The notes under the pieces: model-generated
The model's input: only the letters and a program-made list of their open reading frames with translations
Databases searched by the model: none
What the model was told of the DNA's origin: nothing
Program-made: the position numbers and the translations under genes
Shown: positions 7,831-15,779 of the stretch, in pieces
Layout: each line of letters begins with the position of its first letter
How positions within the stretch are numbered: the stretch's first letter is position 1
NCBI RefSeq assembly: GCF_001192795.1
Contig: NZ_DF968179.1
Coordinates: 332,311 to 396,310, forward strand
Direction: 5' to 3'
Origin: Flexilinea flocculi
Lineage (GTDB): Bacteria; Chloroflexota; Anaerolineae; Anaerolineales; Anaerolineaceae
DNA: 64,000 bases

Positions 7831-8775
7831 ATGAAGAAAATTCTTGTCACGGGTGCTTGCGGTTTAGTCGGAAGCGATCTGGTTTTAGCATTAAAGGCGA
7901 AGTATGGTGAGAATACCATAGTCTGTATGGATTGCCATCCCGCGGATCAACATTTTGAAGGGGTCATGGAAGTAGGGGATGTGTGCGATGTCGCCTATTT
8001 GCGAACGCTTCAAAAAAAATATGATTTTGGTCAGATCTATCATCTTGCTGGATTGCTTTCTGTCGGAGGGGAGAAAAATCCGGATCGTGCCTGGAGAGTG
8101 AATCTGCTCGGCTTGAAAAATATCTTAGATATTGCTCGGGATTACCAATGCAGAGTTTTTTGGCCAAGTTCTATTGCAGTGTATGGGGAGACAACGCCGA
8201 AAGCATTGGTCCCGCAGCACGCCAGTTTTGAACCAACCACAATGTACGGTGTAACAAAAGTGGCTGGTGAATTATTATGCCAATATTATTTTCACAAATA
8301 TGGTGTTGATGTCCGCAGTATCCGATACCCGGGATTGAATGGATATAAAGCAGCTCCCGGTGATGGAACGACCGAATATGCGATCCATATATTTTATGGA
8401 TTAATCAAAGAGAATCGTTATGAATGTTTCTTGAAACCGGATACAAGACTTCCGATGATGTATATGGATGATGCAATCCGGGGGACAATTCAGTTAATGG
8501 AAGCGCCGGCAGAAAATATCACGATTCGCACCAGTTACAACTTTACGGCAATCAGTTTCACACCGGCCGAGCTGGTGGCTGAAATCCGAAAAATCTCTCC
8601 TGATTTTGAAATCATTTACAATCCTGACGATCGACAGAAAATTGCTGAAAGCTGGGCACAAACGATCGATGATTCGAAAGCGAGAGAAGATTGGGGCTGG
8701 CAAGAAGAATATGATCTGCCAAAGATGACCATGGCGTTATATAAAGGAGTCAAAGAAAGGTTGGAAAATGTCTAA
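7831..8775 (+). CDS. tdh: L-threonine 3-dehydrogenase, SDR type
   Basis: NAD-dependent oxidation of L-threonine to 2-amino-3-ketobutyrate in the cytoplasm. It is an extended short-chain dehydrogenase: GACGLVG (8-14), S114 in WPSSIAVYG, and Tyr139/Lys143 in YGVTK followed by VAGELLCQYY, a run characteristic of bacterial SDR-type threonine dehydrogenases and not of sugar epimerases. The 314-residue length fits. Its last eight bases overlap the next gene, a glycine C-acetyltransferase that uses its product, and this context supports the call. A nine-base-pair hairpin stands just upstream of the ribosome-binding site. Confidence 0.9.
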   Translation: MKKILVTGACGLVGSDLVLALKAKYGENTIVCMDCHPADQHFEGVMEVGDVCDVAYLRTLQKKYDFGQIYHLAGLLSVGGEKNPDRAWRVNLLGLKNILDIARDYQCRVFWPSSIAVYGETTPKALVPQHASFEPTTMYGVTKVAGELLCQYYFHKYGVDVRSIRYPGLNGYKAAPGDGTTEYAIHIFYGLIKENRYECFLKPDTRLPMMYMDDAIRGTIQLMEAPAENITIRTSYNFTAISFTPAELVAEIRKISPDFEIIYNPDDRQKIAESWAQTIDDSKAREDWGWQEEYDLPKMTMALYKGVKERLENV

Positions 8776-10024
8776 AGCAAATTTTTATCATTCACTGCAA
8801 AAAGAATTATCCCGACTGGATGAATCGGGCACTTCGAAACGGAATGAGCATTTCATTGAGGATTTCAATAACGACCCTTCACCGAAAGCGATGATAGGCG
8901 GTAAAGCATATTCGATTTTCAATTCGAATGATTATTTGGGATTAAGACACCATCCGAATCTAAAAAGCGCGGAACATGCGGCATCCCAAAAACTGGGAAC
9001 CGGTCCTGGCGCTGTTCGATTTATTTCCGGTTCTTTTGCTGTGCATCGTCAGCTTGAAAAACGACTGGCAAGATTTCATGGCAGGGAAGATGCAATTATT
9101 TATTCTTCAGCATTTGCAGCCAACCTGGCAGTGATTTTCAGCCTTGTACGTGGTCAGAGCAAAGACTCTGTCATCAGTAATAGTGTACTTGTGATTTCAG
9201 ACGAACTAAATCATCGCAGTATTATTGATGGTGTGCGTCTGCCTAATTTAGGCAAAGAAGAAAAAGCAATTTTTAAGCATCTCGATGCAGATTCTTTGGA
9301 GCAAATTCTCAAGAGTCAAATCGGAAAATTTTTACGAGTGGTTGTGATTACGGACGGTGTTTTCAGCATGCTGGGTGAGTACCAGGATCTTCGGAAAATC
9401 CGTTCTGTCATTGACCAATATGATCAACAATATCCAGAGGGAATCCTCCTGATTGTGGATGATTGCCATGGAGTGGGAGCATTCGGATCGACTGGAAGAG
9501 GGTGTGAGGAGGTTTCCGGTGCGAGAGCAGATGTTCTGGTTGGTACCTTAGGAAAAGGTTTTGGAGCAGATGGCGGATATGCTGTCGGGGATCAGACCGT
9601 TATTGATTATTTACGTGAATCCTCTGCGACCTATATCTATTCCAATTCAATTGCTCCGGGTTGTGCAGCCGCGGCACAGGCGGCAATTGATTTGCTGGAT
9701 TCTTCAGAAGGAGCGGCATTGCTCCAAAAGCTGAAAATGAATATTGAAGCATTGAAAAACCAGTTGAAAGAAAAAGGATTTCAGCTTGCTGCTGAATCTT
9801 CTCATCCAATCCAGCCGGTTTTAATTGGTGACTCCTTGCAAACAAAAGCGCTTGTCAAGAAGATGTTTGAGCGTGGTTTCTTAATTTCAAGTATTAATTA
9901 CCCGGTGGTACCCAAGGGCAGAGATGAAATCCGCGTTCAGTTAAGCGCTGCTCATACGCTTGAGGATATTACGGATTTTGTCAATGCATTGTCCGAAGCT
10001 GCACGGGAACTGGAAATAATCTGA
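8768..10024 (+). CDS. kbl: Glycine C-acetyltransferase (2-amino-3-ketobutyrate CoA ligase)
   Basis: PLP enzyme of the alpha-oxoamine synthase family that splits 2-amino-3-ketobutyrate with CoA into glycine and acetyl-CoA. Visible: the substrate region SNDYLGL, the PLP-contacting DDCHGVGAFG, and the Schiff-base Lys263 in GTLGKGFG. The 418 residues are about 20 more than typical Kbl because of a slightly longer N-terminus. The fold alone would also fit BioF, but the overlap with tdh favours Kbl. The pair converts threonine to glycine, acetyl-CoA and NADH, which suits a fermentative amino-acid user. Confidence 0.88.
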   Translation: MSKANFYHSLQKELSRLDESGTSKRNEHFIEDFNNDPSPKAMIGGKAYSIFNSNDYLGLRHHPNLKSAEHAASQKLGTGPGAVRFISGSFAVHRQLEKRLARFHGREDAIIYSSAFAANLAVIFSLVRGQSKDSVISNSVLVISDELNHRSIIDGVRLPNLGKEEKAIFKHLDADSLEQILKSQIGKFLRVVVITDGVFSMLGEYQDLRKIRSVIDQYDQQYPEGILLIVDDCHGVGAFGSTGRGCEEVSGARADVLVGTLGKGFGADGGYAVGDQTVIDYLRESSATYIYSNSIAPGCAAAAQAAIDLLDSSEGAALLQKLKMNIEALKNQLKEKGFQLAAESSHPIQPVLIGDSLQTKALVKKMFERGFLISSINYPVVPKGRDEIRVQLSAAHTLEDITDFVNALSEAARELEII

Positions 10025-10071
10025 AAAGTAAGATCAGGTTCGTTGAATAGAAAAGTCAATCATAATTTCGA

Positions 10072-10100
10072 CTCGCTGCAATTGATTAATTGTGTGCGAG
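10072..10100. other. Intergenic hairpin downstream of kbl
   Basis: CTCGC..CAATT-GATT-AATTG..GCGAG forms a two-part stem with short internal loops. It may be an eroded copy of the dispersed repeat, because the preceding TAATTTCGACTCGCTG resembles its right end. No T run follows. Confidence 0.35.
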
Positions 10101-10176
10101 ATTTCTTCAGAACGGCGTTATCGAAACATGTCGCTGAGGAAACGAAACATTAAAGATCACATTATTCGTTAAAAAT

Positions 10177-10236
10177 AGAAAGGGATCTATTACAGTTTTC
10201 ATTTGAAACCAAATAGATCCCTTTCTTCGTTTTTAT
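10177..10236. terminator. Bidirectional terminator between kbl and the FGE-like gene
   Basis: Fifteen-base arms AGAAAGGGATCTATT / AATAGATCCCTTTCT around a 20-base loop. T-rich tails follow on the plus strand (TCGTTTTTATT) and, read from the other side, on the minus strand (ATTTTTAAC). It sits between two convergent genes. Confidence 0.85.
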
Positions 10237-10240
10237 TATT

Positions 10241-12088
10241 CTATTGTGCCGGACGCGCGCAGCGAAATCCCCAGTCATAATTGGAAGCCCCCGGATCAAA
10301 GCTTTTTCTTGCGGTTGTACGTGTTGCATTAAAACCAGTCAGCCAGGATCCTCCGCGCAAAATTCGATTGTTCCCTGAAACCGGACCGGTCGGATTTTGT
10401 GTCGAGGCATTGGGTGTGCTGTAAAAGGTTTCACTGTACCAATCTTTGACCCATTCATATACATTCCCTGCCATATCCAGAACGCCATATGGGCTTGCTC
10501 CGGAGGGATAGTTTCCAACCGGTGTCGTATCTCCGATTGAATAATAATAATTCAGATTTCTTCCATCAAATGTATTTCCCCATGGCCATAGAAAACCCTC
10601 CGTTCCTCTGGCTGCTTTTTCCCATTGAGCTTCTGTCGGCAAACTGCCTCCGATCCACGCACAATATTCGTCTGCCCGATATGCGTTGGCATAGATGGCA
10701 GGGTAATTTGCATATTCTGGCTGCCCATAATATTTTTGCCTTGTATAGGATTGCTGGCTCCCGAGCAGTTGACAGGCACCTGCGCTGACGCAGCGGCTGT
10801 ACATGGCATTCGTAACCTCTGTCTGATCAATCCAATACGCATCTAAATAGACTTCGTGCGCTGGCCCTTCACCGGCATTCCCTGATCCGGTACCCATAGT
10901 GAAAGTCCCCGCAGGAATGTAGATTTCTGTCATCCCATCCTGATTTCGAATTCGAGAAGATGGAGTTGGCGTTACAGTCGGCCAGGTTTGTTCAATCGAT
11001 ATATTTTGTTGTTGATTGGCTGATGAAAATGTAGGATTGGATATGGATGGCTGCAAATTAAATTGATTCATTCCTTGATAGGGAGGTAAAACCCCCGGCC
11101 CGTTTTCAATTTGAATTTGCCAACTTGTTTGGACTGACTGGTTATTCTGTTCAATTTGAATGTTTTGGACCATTTGGGTCGGCTGTGTACTTTGCTGTAT
11201 TTGTTGTGCTTGAATGATTTGATTGTCCTGTTGTGTAAAAGGTCTTGCACAACGGAAACCCCAATCATAATTTGCTGCACCCGGTGCAAATTCTTTTCGG
11301 GTTGTTGTTCGAACTGCATCCATGTTGCTGAGCCACGAACCTCCGCGCAAGATCTTATCCTGACCGGAGGAAGGACCCGCTGGATTTTCTATCGATGCAG
11401 CTTGCGACCGATAAAAATCTGCGCTGTACCAATCTCGGACCCATTCAAAGACATTTCCTGCCATATCATAGATACCATACGGACTGATTCCTTCTGGATA
11501 ACTTCCAACAGGAGTTGTATCACCCACCACATAATTTGCATTGAGATAACTGGCATTAAATTCATTGCCCCATGGCCACAGATATCCTTCAGGACCTCTG
11601 GCTGCTTTTTCCCATTGGGCTTCAGTAGGGAGACTGCTGCCTGCCCATCGGCAATATTCTTCAGCACGGTAGTAATTGGCGAACACAACCGGAAATTGAT
11701 CATAAACGGGATTACCATAATATTTTGCCTCAGTGTAGGATTCCTGACTGGCTAATAATTCACAGCCGCCTGCGCTGACGCAACGACTGTACATCGCATT
11801 GGTAACTTCTGTTTGATCAATCCAGTAAGCATCGAGGTATACTTCGTGCGCCGGATTTTCATTGGATTTTCCTGTGTCATTTCCCATCCAAAATGTACCA
11901 GCCGGAATAAATATTTCGACCATTCCATCTGTATTGCGCGTAATTCCATAACCGGCAGGAATTTGAGAAGTCATAATCTCGGCGGGAGATGAAACTGCAG
12001 AAACAGGAACGCATAATTGTAAGATCAGTATAATGATGGCACATAGGGTGGTTTGGAAAACCTGACCCATTTGAAGCTTGTTGTTCAT
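10241..12088 (-). CDS. Secreted protein with two tandem FGE-sulfatase (SUMF1-like) domains
   Basis: Signal peptide (hydrophobic run CAIIILILQLCV, cleavage near VSA) followed by two formylglycine-generating-enzyme-like domains, about residues 54-285 and 385-615, joined by a Gln/Asn-rich linker (QQ, IQ, NQ repeats). Each copy has the family motifs IPAGTF.MG, YWIDQTEVTNAMY, LPTEAQWEKAARG, DMAGNV.EWV.DWY and RGGSWL, and ends DWGFRCARP. Neither copy has the paired catalytic cysteines expected just after RGGSWL in true FGE, so sulfatase activation is unlikely. A structural or binding role is inferred. The two halves are very similar, indicating an internal duplication. The start has GAAAGG upstream. 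Confidence 0.85.
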   Translation of the reverse strand: MNNKLQMGQVFQTTLCAIIILILQLCVPVSAVSSPAEIMTSQIPAGYGITRNTDGMVEIFIPAGTFWMGNDTGKSNENPAHEVYLDAYWIDQTEVTNAMYSRCVSAGGCELLASQESYTEAKYYGNPVYDQFPVVFANYYRAEEYCRWAGSSLPTEAQWEKAARGPEGYLWPWGNEFNASYLNANYVVGDTTPVGSYPEGISPYGIYDMAGNVFEWVRDWYSADFYRSQAASIENPAGPSSGQDKILRGGSWLSNMDAVRTTTRKEFAPGAANYDWGFRCARPFTQQDNQIIQAQQIQQSTQPTQMVQNIQIEQNNQSVQTSWQIQIENGPGVLPPYQGMNQFNLQPSISNPTFSSANQQQNISIEQTWPTVTPTPSSRIRNQDGMTEIYIPAGTFTMGTGSGNAGEGPAHEVYLDAYWIDQTEVTNAMYSRCVSAGACQLLGSQQSYTRQKYYGQPEYANYPAIYANAYRADEYCAWIGGSLPTEAQWEKAARGTEGFLWPWGNTFDGRNLNYYYSIGDTTPVGNYPSGASPYGVLDMAGNVYEWVKDWYSETFYSTPNASTQNPTGPVSGNNRILRGGSWLTGFNATRTTARKSFDPGASNYDWGFRCARPAQ

Positions 12089-12335
12089 AGCTGCCTTTCA
12101 AAAAATCATTCTGATAAATAAGGCATTTTGATAAAAGTTTCGATAAATTATCAACAGTCTTTTGTAACGTAAGAAGTATTGTTTATTGTTATGTCTTTTT
12201 TCTTCATAAAAAAGATACAATAATAAAATTTCTCTTTTTTCAACAGGCTTTTCCAGGTTTCGAATGAATGATTTATCAATATTTCTCTGATAAATCCAGT
12301 ATAGTATTTTTTTTTATGATGTTTCAAGCATTTCT
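12089..12335. other. Intergenic A/T-rich stretch upstream of the FGE-like gene
   Basis: No gene seen. It should hold the promoter of the minus-strand secreted protein, but I could not identify a convincing -10/-35 pair. Confidence 0.4.
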
Positions 12336-12475
12336 TAGTAATTCAAATTACGGAATAACCTTTCGAAAAGAAGGAGGATCTTTGTTGTTTTTATGGTTTT
12401 ACGCTCTGCGCAAAACCATAAAAACAACAATTTTTCTTGATTGATTGGAGAAGTTAGTTTTATCTCGAATTGCCG
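12336..12475. repeat. Dispersed palindromic repeat, copy 3
   Basis: Left end TAGTAATTCAAATTACGGAA, right end TCTCGAATTGCCGG. The core hairpin 12382-12430 has 19-base perfect arms, TTGTTGTTTTTATGG... facing ...CCATAAAAACAACAA, with an inner CGC-TCT-GCG cap. A further left-end-like sequence (CAACAATTCGAAATTAGGAA) begins at 12485, so a second, incomplete copy may follow. Confidence 0.8.
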
Positions 12476-12683
12476 GCATTTCTTCAACAATTCGAAATTA
12501 GGAAGAATCCTCCAAATCATTTTGGCGGAAATTCAGCAGTGATTCAACTGTTGATCTATAAATCTGAAAAAAGATTTCTTTCCGATCACCATTCTCTGAA
12601 GAGAATCAGCTGTTATCAAAGATATCTATTTCTTTATTAAATGAATTTACTGGATACAAGTTTACGGTAGGTTTTTCATACCG

Positions 12684-13322
12684 CTACGCTGTGAAATAGA
12701 CGAGCCCGCCTGAAAGGTTTGTAGTCTTATACCAAAGTTGAAGATCAAAGACAATTTCATGTCCTTCGTCTGATGCATGAACAATAACCTCTGTATTGTC
12801 AATTTCCGCGGAGGTGATTGTGATCCAATGCCAATTCTGAAGTTTCTTCTCTTTTCCGTTGGAAAGCGCCAGAAAACTGATCGGACAGTCTGAAGACAAT
12901 CCGTCTGCGACAAAGTCTGCGATCATTGGAGAGGCTTCTCGTTGACCAAAAGGAGCCCTTTCGACATCCAATTTATGGGAGCTTAATTGAATATTTCTGG
13001 AGGATGCAAAAGCAATGACACCTTTTATAAAAAGTGAAATCTTATTCACGCCCATGAGTCCAGGCGTGACAAATTGATACAAATCATTCATGTGAGTTAT
13101 AAATTCTTCCAAAACCATTTTGGAAGGAGCATACAGAGGTCTTAAATACGGGCGTGTGAAGGCAAGATAGGCTGTAACGAAAGCAGCTGAAGTCGGACCG
13201 CATCCTGCTTTTGTTCTCCATTGATCTGTAAACCATGCTTGATCAGGACCATAATATACTTCATTTTTCGTTTTGTCGGTGATTGTCAAAAAATTTGGAT
13301 TTTTTAATTCATATTTTTTCAT
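12684..13322 (-). CDS. C39-like (papain-fold) cysteine peptidase family protein
   Basis: A 212-residue cytoplasmic protein with no signal peptide. The motif AGCGPTSAAF near residue 41 is the catalytic-Cys signature of C39-like domains. HWITITSAEI near residue 165 provides the His, and a later acidic/Asn position could complete the triad. There is no ABC transporter or bacteriocin precursor nearby, so the bacteriocin-leader role of classical C39 is unsupported. It lies 84 bases downstream of the S66 peptidase on the same strand and may share its transcript. The substrate is unknown. Confidence 0.55.
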   Translation of the reverse strand: MKKYELKNPNFLTITDKTKNEVYYGPDQAWFTDQWRTKAGCGPTSAAFVTAYLAFTRPYLRPLYAPSKMVLEEFITHMNDLYQFVTPGLMGVNKISLFIKGVIAFASSRNIQLSSHKLDVERAPFGQREASPMIADFVADGLSSDCPISFLALSNGKEKKLQNWHWITITSAEIDNTEVIVHASDEGHEIVFDLQLWYKTTNLSGGLVYFTA

Positions 13323-13406
13323 TTTAGAATTACCTGACCAATTGATTCAAAGTATTTATTAAAATGTTTTTTGCTGTTTCTACTATGATGAAATCGATTC
13401 CATTTT

Positions 13407-14420
13407 TTATGATTGATACGAAAAAACCGGTGACTCCAGAAGAGTAACGGTCTGTTTGTAAGCGTCAAGTCTGACTTTACATCCGATCGGAAGTGTCAGC
13501 ATCGGGTGTGTATGGCAGCAATCGAATTGTGCAAGAACAGGAAAGGAAGTTTGACCCATTATTTCCAAAAGAATGTCATACGGTTTTCTCCCGGATCCGC
13601 AGTCTTTGAATAATTCATGTTTTCCAAGAATCAGTCCACCAATCCGGTCAAAAATCCCATTGATTTTCAAAAGCGAGAAACTTCTTTCAACGATGGCGGC
13701 ATCTAACAGGGAGTCTTCCAGAAATAAAATGTCCCCTGTTTGAATTTTTGGCATGAACGGACTGCCCCAGATTCCTTGCATCGTGTTTAAATTTCCTCCG
13801 ATGATTCGACCTTCTGCAATTCCGGGATGGATCGTGATCAATTGGTTGGATAAAACGTTTTTCTTTCGATTTTGCGTTTCCCAGTCGATGAACTCATCAG
13901 TCCAATCATCTGGTGTAGGTAAGATGTACGGAATCGGCATATTTCCAGCCACAATATTTTTAAAATAGGTCCAAGTATCATCCACTAATGGCGGCAGCTC
14001 ACCCAATGAGGCTGCCATGGCAGGACCATAAAAGCAAATGAGCCCGGTTTGGGCATAAATGCCCAATAAAAGGGCGGTTACATCGGAATATCCGACGATG
14101 ATTTTCGGGTTGTCTTGCAGGCTTTTATAGTCAATGTACGGAAGCAATGAATTGGAGTTCCAACCACCAATCGATGACATAATACATTGGACTTCCGGAT
14201 CCTGGATGAGTTGATTTAATTCATCAACGCGTTCCTGTATCGAACCCGAACGATAATAATCTCTTTTACCGGTTAGCGCTCCTTCTTTTACTCGAAATCC
14301 TTTTGATTCAAGGAAGGACTTTCCGCGTTGATATCGTCGTACCGCTGTGCATGTGACTGGAGAAGATGGCGAAAAAACGGCAATTGTATCTCCTGTTTTA
14401 AGTTTTGGAGCGAGAAGCAT
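13407..14420 (-). CDS. S66 family peptidase (LD-carboxypeptidase / MccF-like)
   Basis: Serine peptidase of family S66, which contains the murein-recycling LD-carboxypeptidase LdcA and the microcin C7 immunity peptidase MccF. Visible: SSIGGWNSNSLLPYIDY, the nucleophile Ser in VGYSDVTALL, the Glu in ILFLEDS, and the His in FDCCHTHPMLTLPIG. The ATG at 14420 has AAGGAGG six bases upstream. Longer in-frame reading to 14507 adds 29 residues without a ribosome-binding site, so I rejected it. The 337-residue length and the GGWNSN/LLPYIDY run look closer to MccF-like proteins than to E. coli LdcA. Confidence 0.85.
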   Translation of the reverse strand: MLLAPKLKTGDTIAVFSPSSPVTCTAVRRYQRGKSFLESKGFRVKEGALTGKRDYYRSGSIQERVDELNQLIQDPEVQCIMSSIGGWNSNSLLPYIDYKSLQDNPKIIVGYSDVTALLLGIYAQTGLICFYGPAMAASLGELPPLVDDTWTYFKNIVAGNMPIPYILPTPDDWTDEFIDWETQNRKKNVLSNQLITIHPGIAEGRIIGGNLNTMQGIWGSPFMPKIQTGDILFLEDSLLDAAIVERSFSLLKINGIFDRIGGLILGKHELFKDCGSGRKPYDILLEIMGQTSFPVLAQFDCCHTHPMLTLPIGCKVRLDAYKQTVTLLESPVFSYQS

Positions 14421-14542
14421 TTTATGCCTCCTTCTTGATATTTCTCTAAGTATATTGTTGATTCTACAGATTGAAAAATTTTTTATGAATCTCAATTTAG
14501 ACTGCAATGAAAAGTTTTACAATGACAGTATTTTTTACTGAT

Positions 14543-14665
14543 CAGTAAATCGAAACAAGAAAAGAATTCTTTGTTGTTCTTATGGTTTTGGACTTCGCGC
14601 AAAACCATAAGAACAACATATTTTCTTTCTTTATTCAAAAAGTAAATTCAAATTTCGAATTGCTG
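14543..14665. repeat. Dispersed palindromic repeat, copy 4
   Basis: Left end CAGTAAATCGAAAC, right end AATTTCGAATTGCTG. The core hairpin 14572-14618 has arms TGTTGTTCTTATGG... facing ...CCATAAGAACAACA. Relative to copies 2 and 3 the same stem position is C-G here, G-C in copy 2 and T-A in copy 3. Confidence 0.85.
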
Positions 14666-14684
14666 TTAAATTGCTGATACTTAA

Positions 14685-14713
14685 TTGAATAAAAAGTTCC
14701 CATACACTATAAT
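14685..14713 (+). promoter_or_regulatory. Promoter upstream of the secreted four-cysteine protein
   Basis: TTGAAT, a 17-base spacer and TATAAT, immediately after the right end of repeat copy 4. The next gene starts 300 bases downstream and another repeat copy lies between, so the target gene is inferred. Confidence 0.5.
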
Positions 14714-14785
14714 GGTTTTATAATATGCAGCCTCAATAAGAATCTATTCTGTTTTGAAATTTGGGAATGCTCATTTATTCGTATT

Positions 14786-14896
14786 CAGTATTTTGAAATT
14801 TCGGGAAGCCTTTTGAGATAAGAGAGAAAATTTGTTTTGTGCTTCGCGCAAAAACAATGTTATAACAATTAATTCCTCTCATATTTCGAATTGCTG
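14786..14896. repeat. Dispersed palindromic repeat, copy 5
   Basis: Left end CAGTATTTTGAAATTTCGGG, right end ATATTTCGAATTGCTG. The core is eroded: TTTGTTTTGTGCTTCGCGCA then AAAACAATGTTATAACAA. Confidence 0.7.
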
Positions 14897-15020
14897 ATTG
14901 TTATTATTTATTCGCGCGCAGCGATGAAAGAATACTTATAAAATTACTCTCTTTAGTTGAAAAGTCGGTCATATTATTTTAATAATGCTGAAATCTATTA
15001 TGAGAAGGAGAATTTTTCAA

Positions 15021-15596
15021 ATGATAAGAAGAATTTCACGATGTATCTGTTTTATTTTATTGTTGTCCTGTATGTGGACGACTGTATATGCTGCGGATGA
15101 CAAGGAACAATTCACTCCATACTCCATCGTCTCGATTTTTGATTATGGCGACTCCGGACAGGAAGTGATGGATTATGTCACGGCAGTCGAAGGCTTAGAA
15201 TGCGAAGCCGTGACAGATGAAATCTGGGGAAAAACAATTTCCTGTTCCGCAGAAGATCTTCATAATGAACGTGATTATTACACGTTTTATTTCGCTGATG
15301 ATGAAACCCTCTACATGATGAAAGTGGATATTGTTTACACAGGCGGAGATTTATCACTTGAGGATTTGTATAATGATGTCGGCAGCAATTTCGAAGGTAT
15401 TGAGATGGCTGATTATTCCGAAGGAGCTTTCTTTGAATATATTCAATCAGGATCCGTTGCAGCCAGATGCGGAATAGTAGACGAAACCTTGTATATCTGT
15501 ATGAACGCCATTGAGGAAACTGAAGATAATTATCCGATAATAACCATTCACTATGCAGGATCTGATTTCGTAAAAGGATTTGATTCTGAGGATTAA
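15021..15596 (+). CDS. Secreted protein, single copy of an unrecognised four-cysteine domain
   Basis: Family not recognised. From the ATG at 15021 the protein has a clear signal peptide (IRRISRCICFILLLSCMW, cleavage near VYA-AD) and one mature domain of about 165 acidic residues. The longer start at 14985 lacks a ribosome-binding site, whereas AAGGAG precedes 15021. Four cysteines (in GLECE, TISCS, AARCG and LYICM) recur at the same places in both repeats of the next gene, suggesting two disulfides in an extracytoplasmic fold. The motif YTGGDLSLEDLY and the ending YPIITIHY are also shared. It is flanked on both sides by dispersed palindromic repeats. Confidence 0.75.
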   Translation: MIRRISRCICFILLLSCMWTTVYAADDKEQFTPYSIVSIFDYGDSGQEVMDYVTAVEGLECEAVTDEIWGKTISCSAEDLHNERDYYTFYFADDETLYMMKVDIVYTGGDLSLEDLYNDVGSNFEGIEMADYSEGAFFEYIQSGSVAARCGIVDETLYICMNAIEETEDNYPIITIHYAGSDFVKGFDSED

Positions 15597-15633
15597 TCTC
15601 TTTTGCAGCACATACTAAGAAATCTTAATGGTT

Positions 15634-15758
15634 CAGTAATTCGAAATTTGGAAAAACCTCTTGAAATACAAGAAAATATTTGTTGCTGTGTTGTTTTTTT
15701 ACCTTTTATACAAAAATACCATAGCAACAAATAATTCTTCCAATATTTCGAATTACTG
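15634..15758. repeat. Dispersed palindromic repeat, copy 6 (best terminal inverted ends)
   Basis: The left end CAGTAATTCGAAATTTGGAA is matched by the right end TTCCAATATTTCGAATTACTG minus one base, with the terminal 14 bases perfect. Inner arms are TTTGTTGCTG... facing ...CATAGCAACAAA. At 125 bp it is a good reference copy for the family. Confidence 0.88.
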
Positions 15759-15779
15759 CTTAATTTCTGACCTTAGGAA

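Noticed and set aside
7831-8775. UDP-sugar epimerase for the glycan locus
   Set aside because: The VAGELLCQYY region and the overlap with a glycine C-acetyltransferase indicate SDR-type threonine dehydrogenase.
11156-11755. 199-residue open frame opposite the FGE-like gene
   Set aside because: Antisense shadow of a well-supported coding region; Cys/Ile-rich without a domain or ribosome site.
14421-14507. 29-residue N-terminal extension of the S66 peptidase
   Set aside because: AAGGAGG lies six bases before the internal ATG at 14420, and the extension is not family-like.
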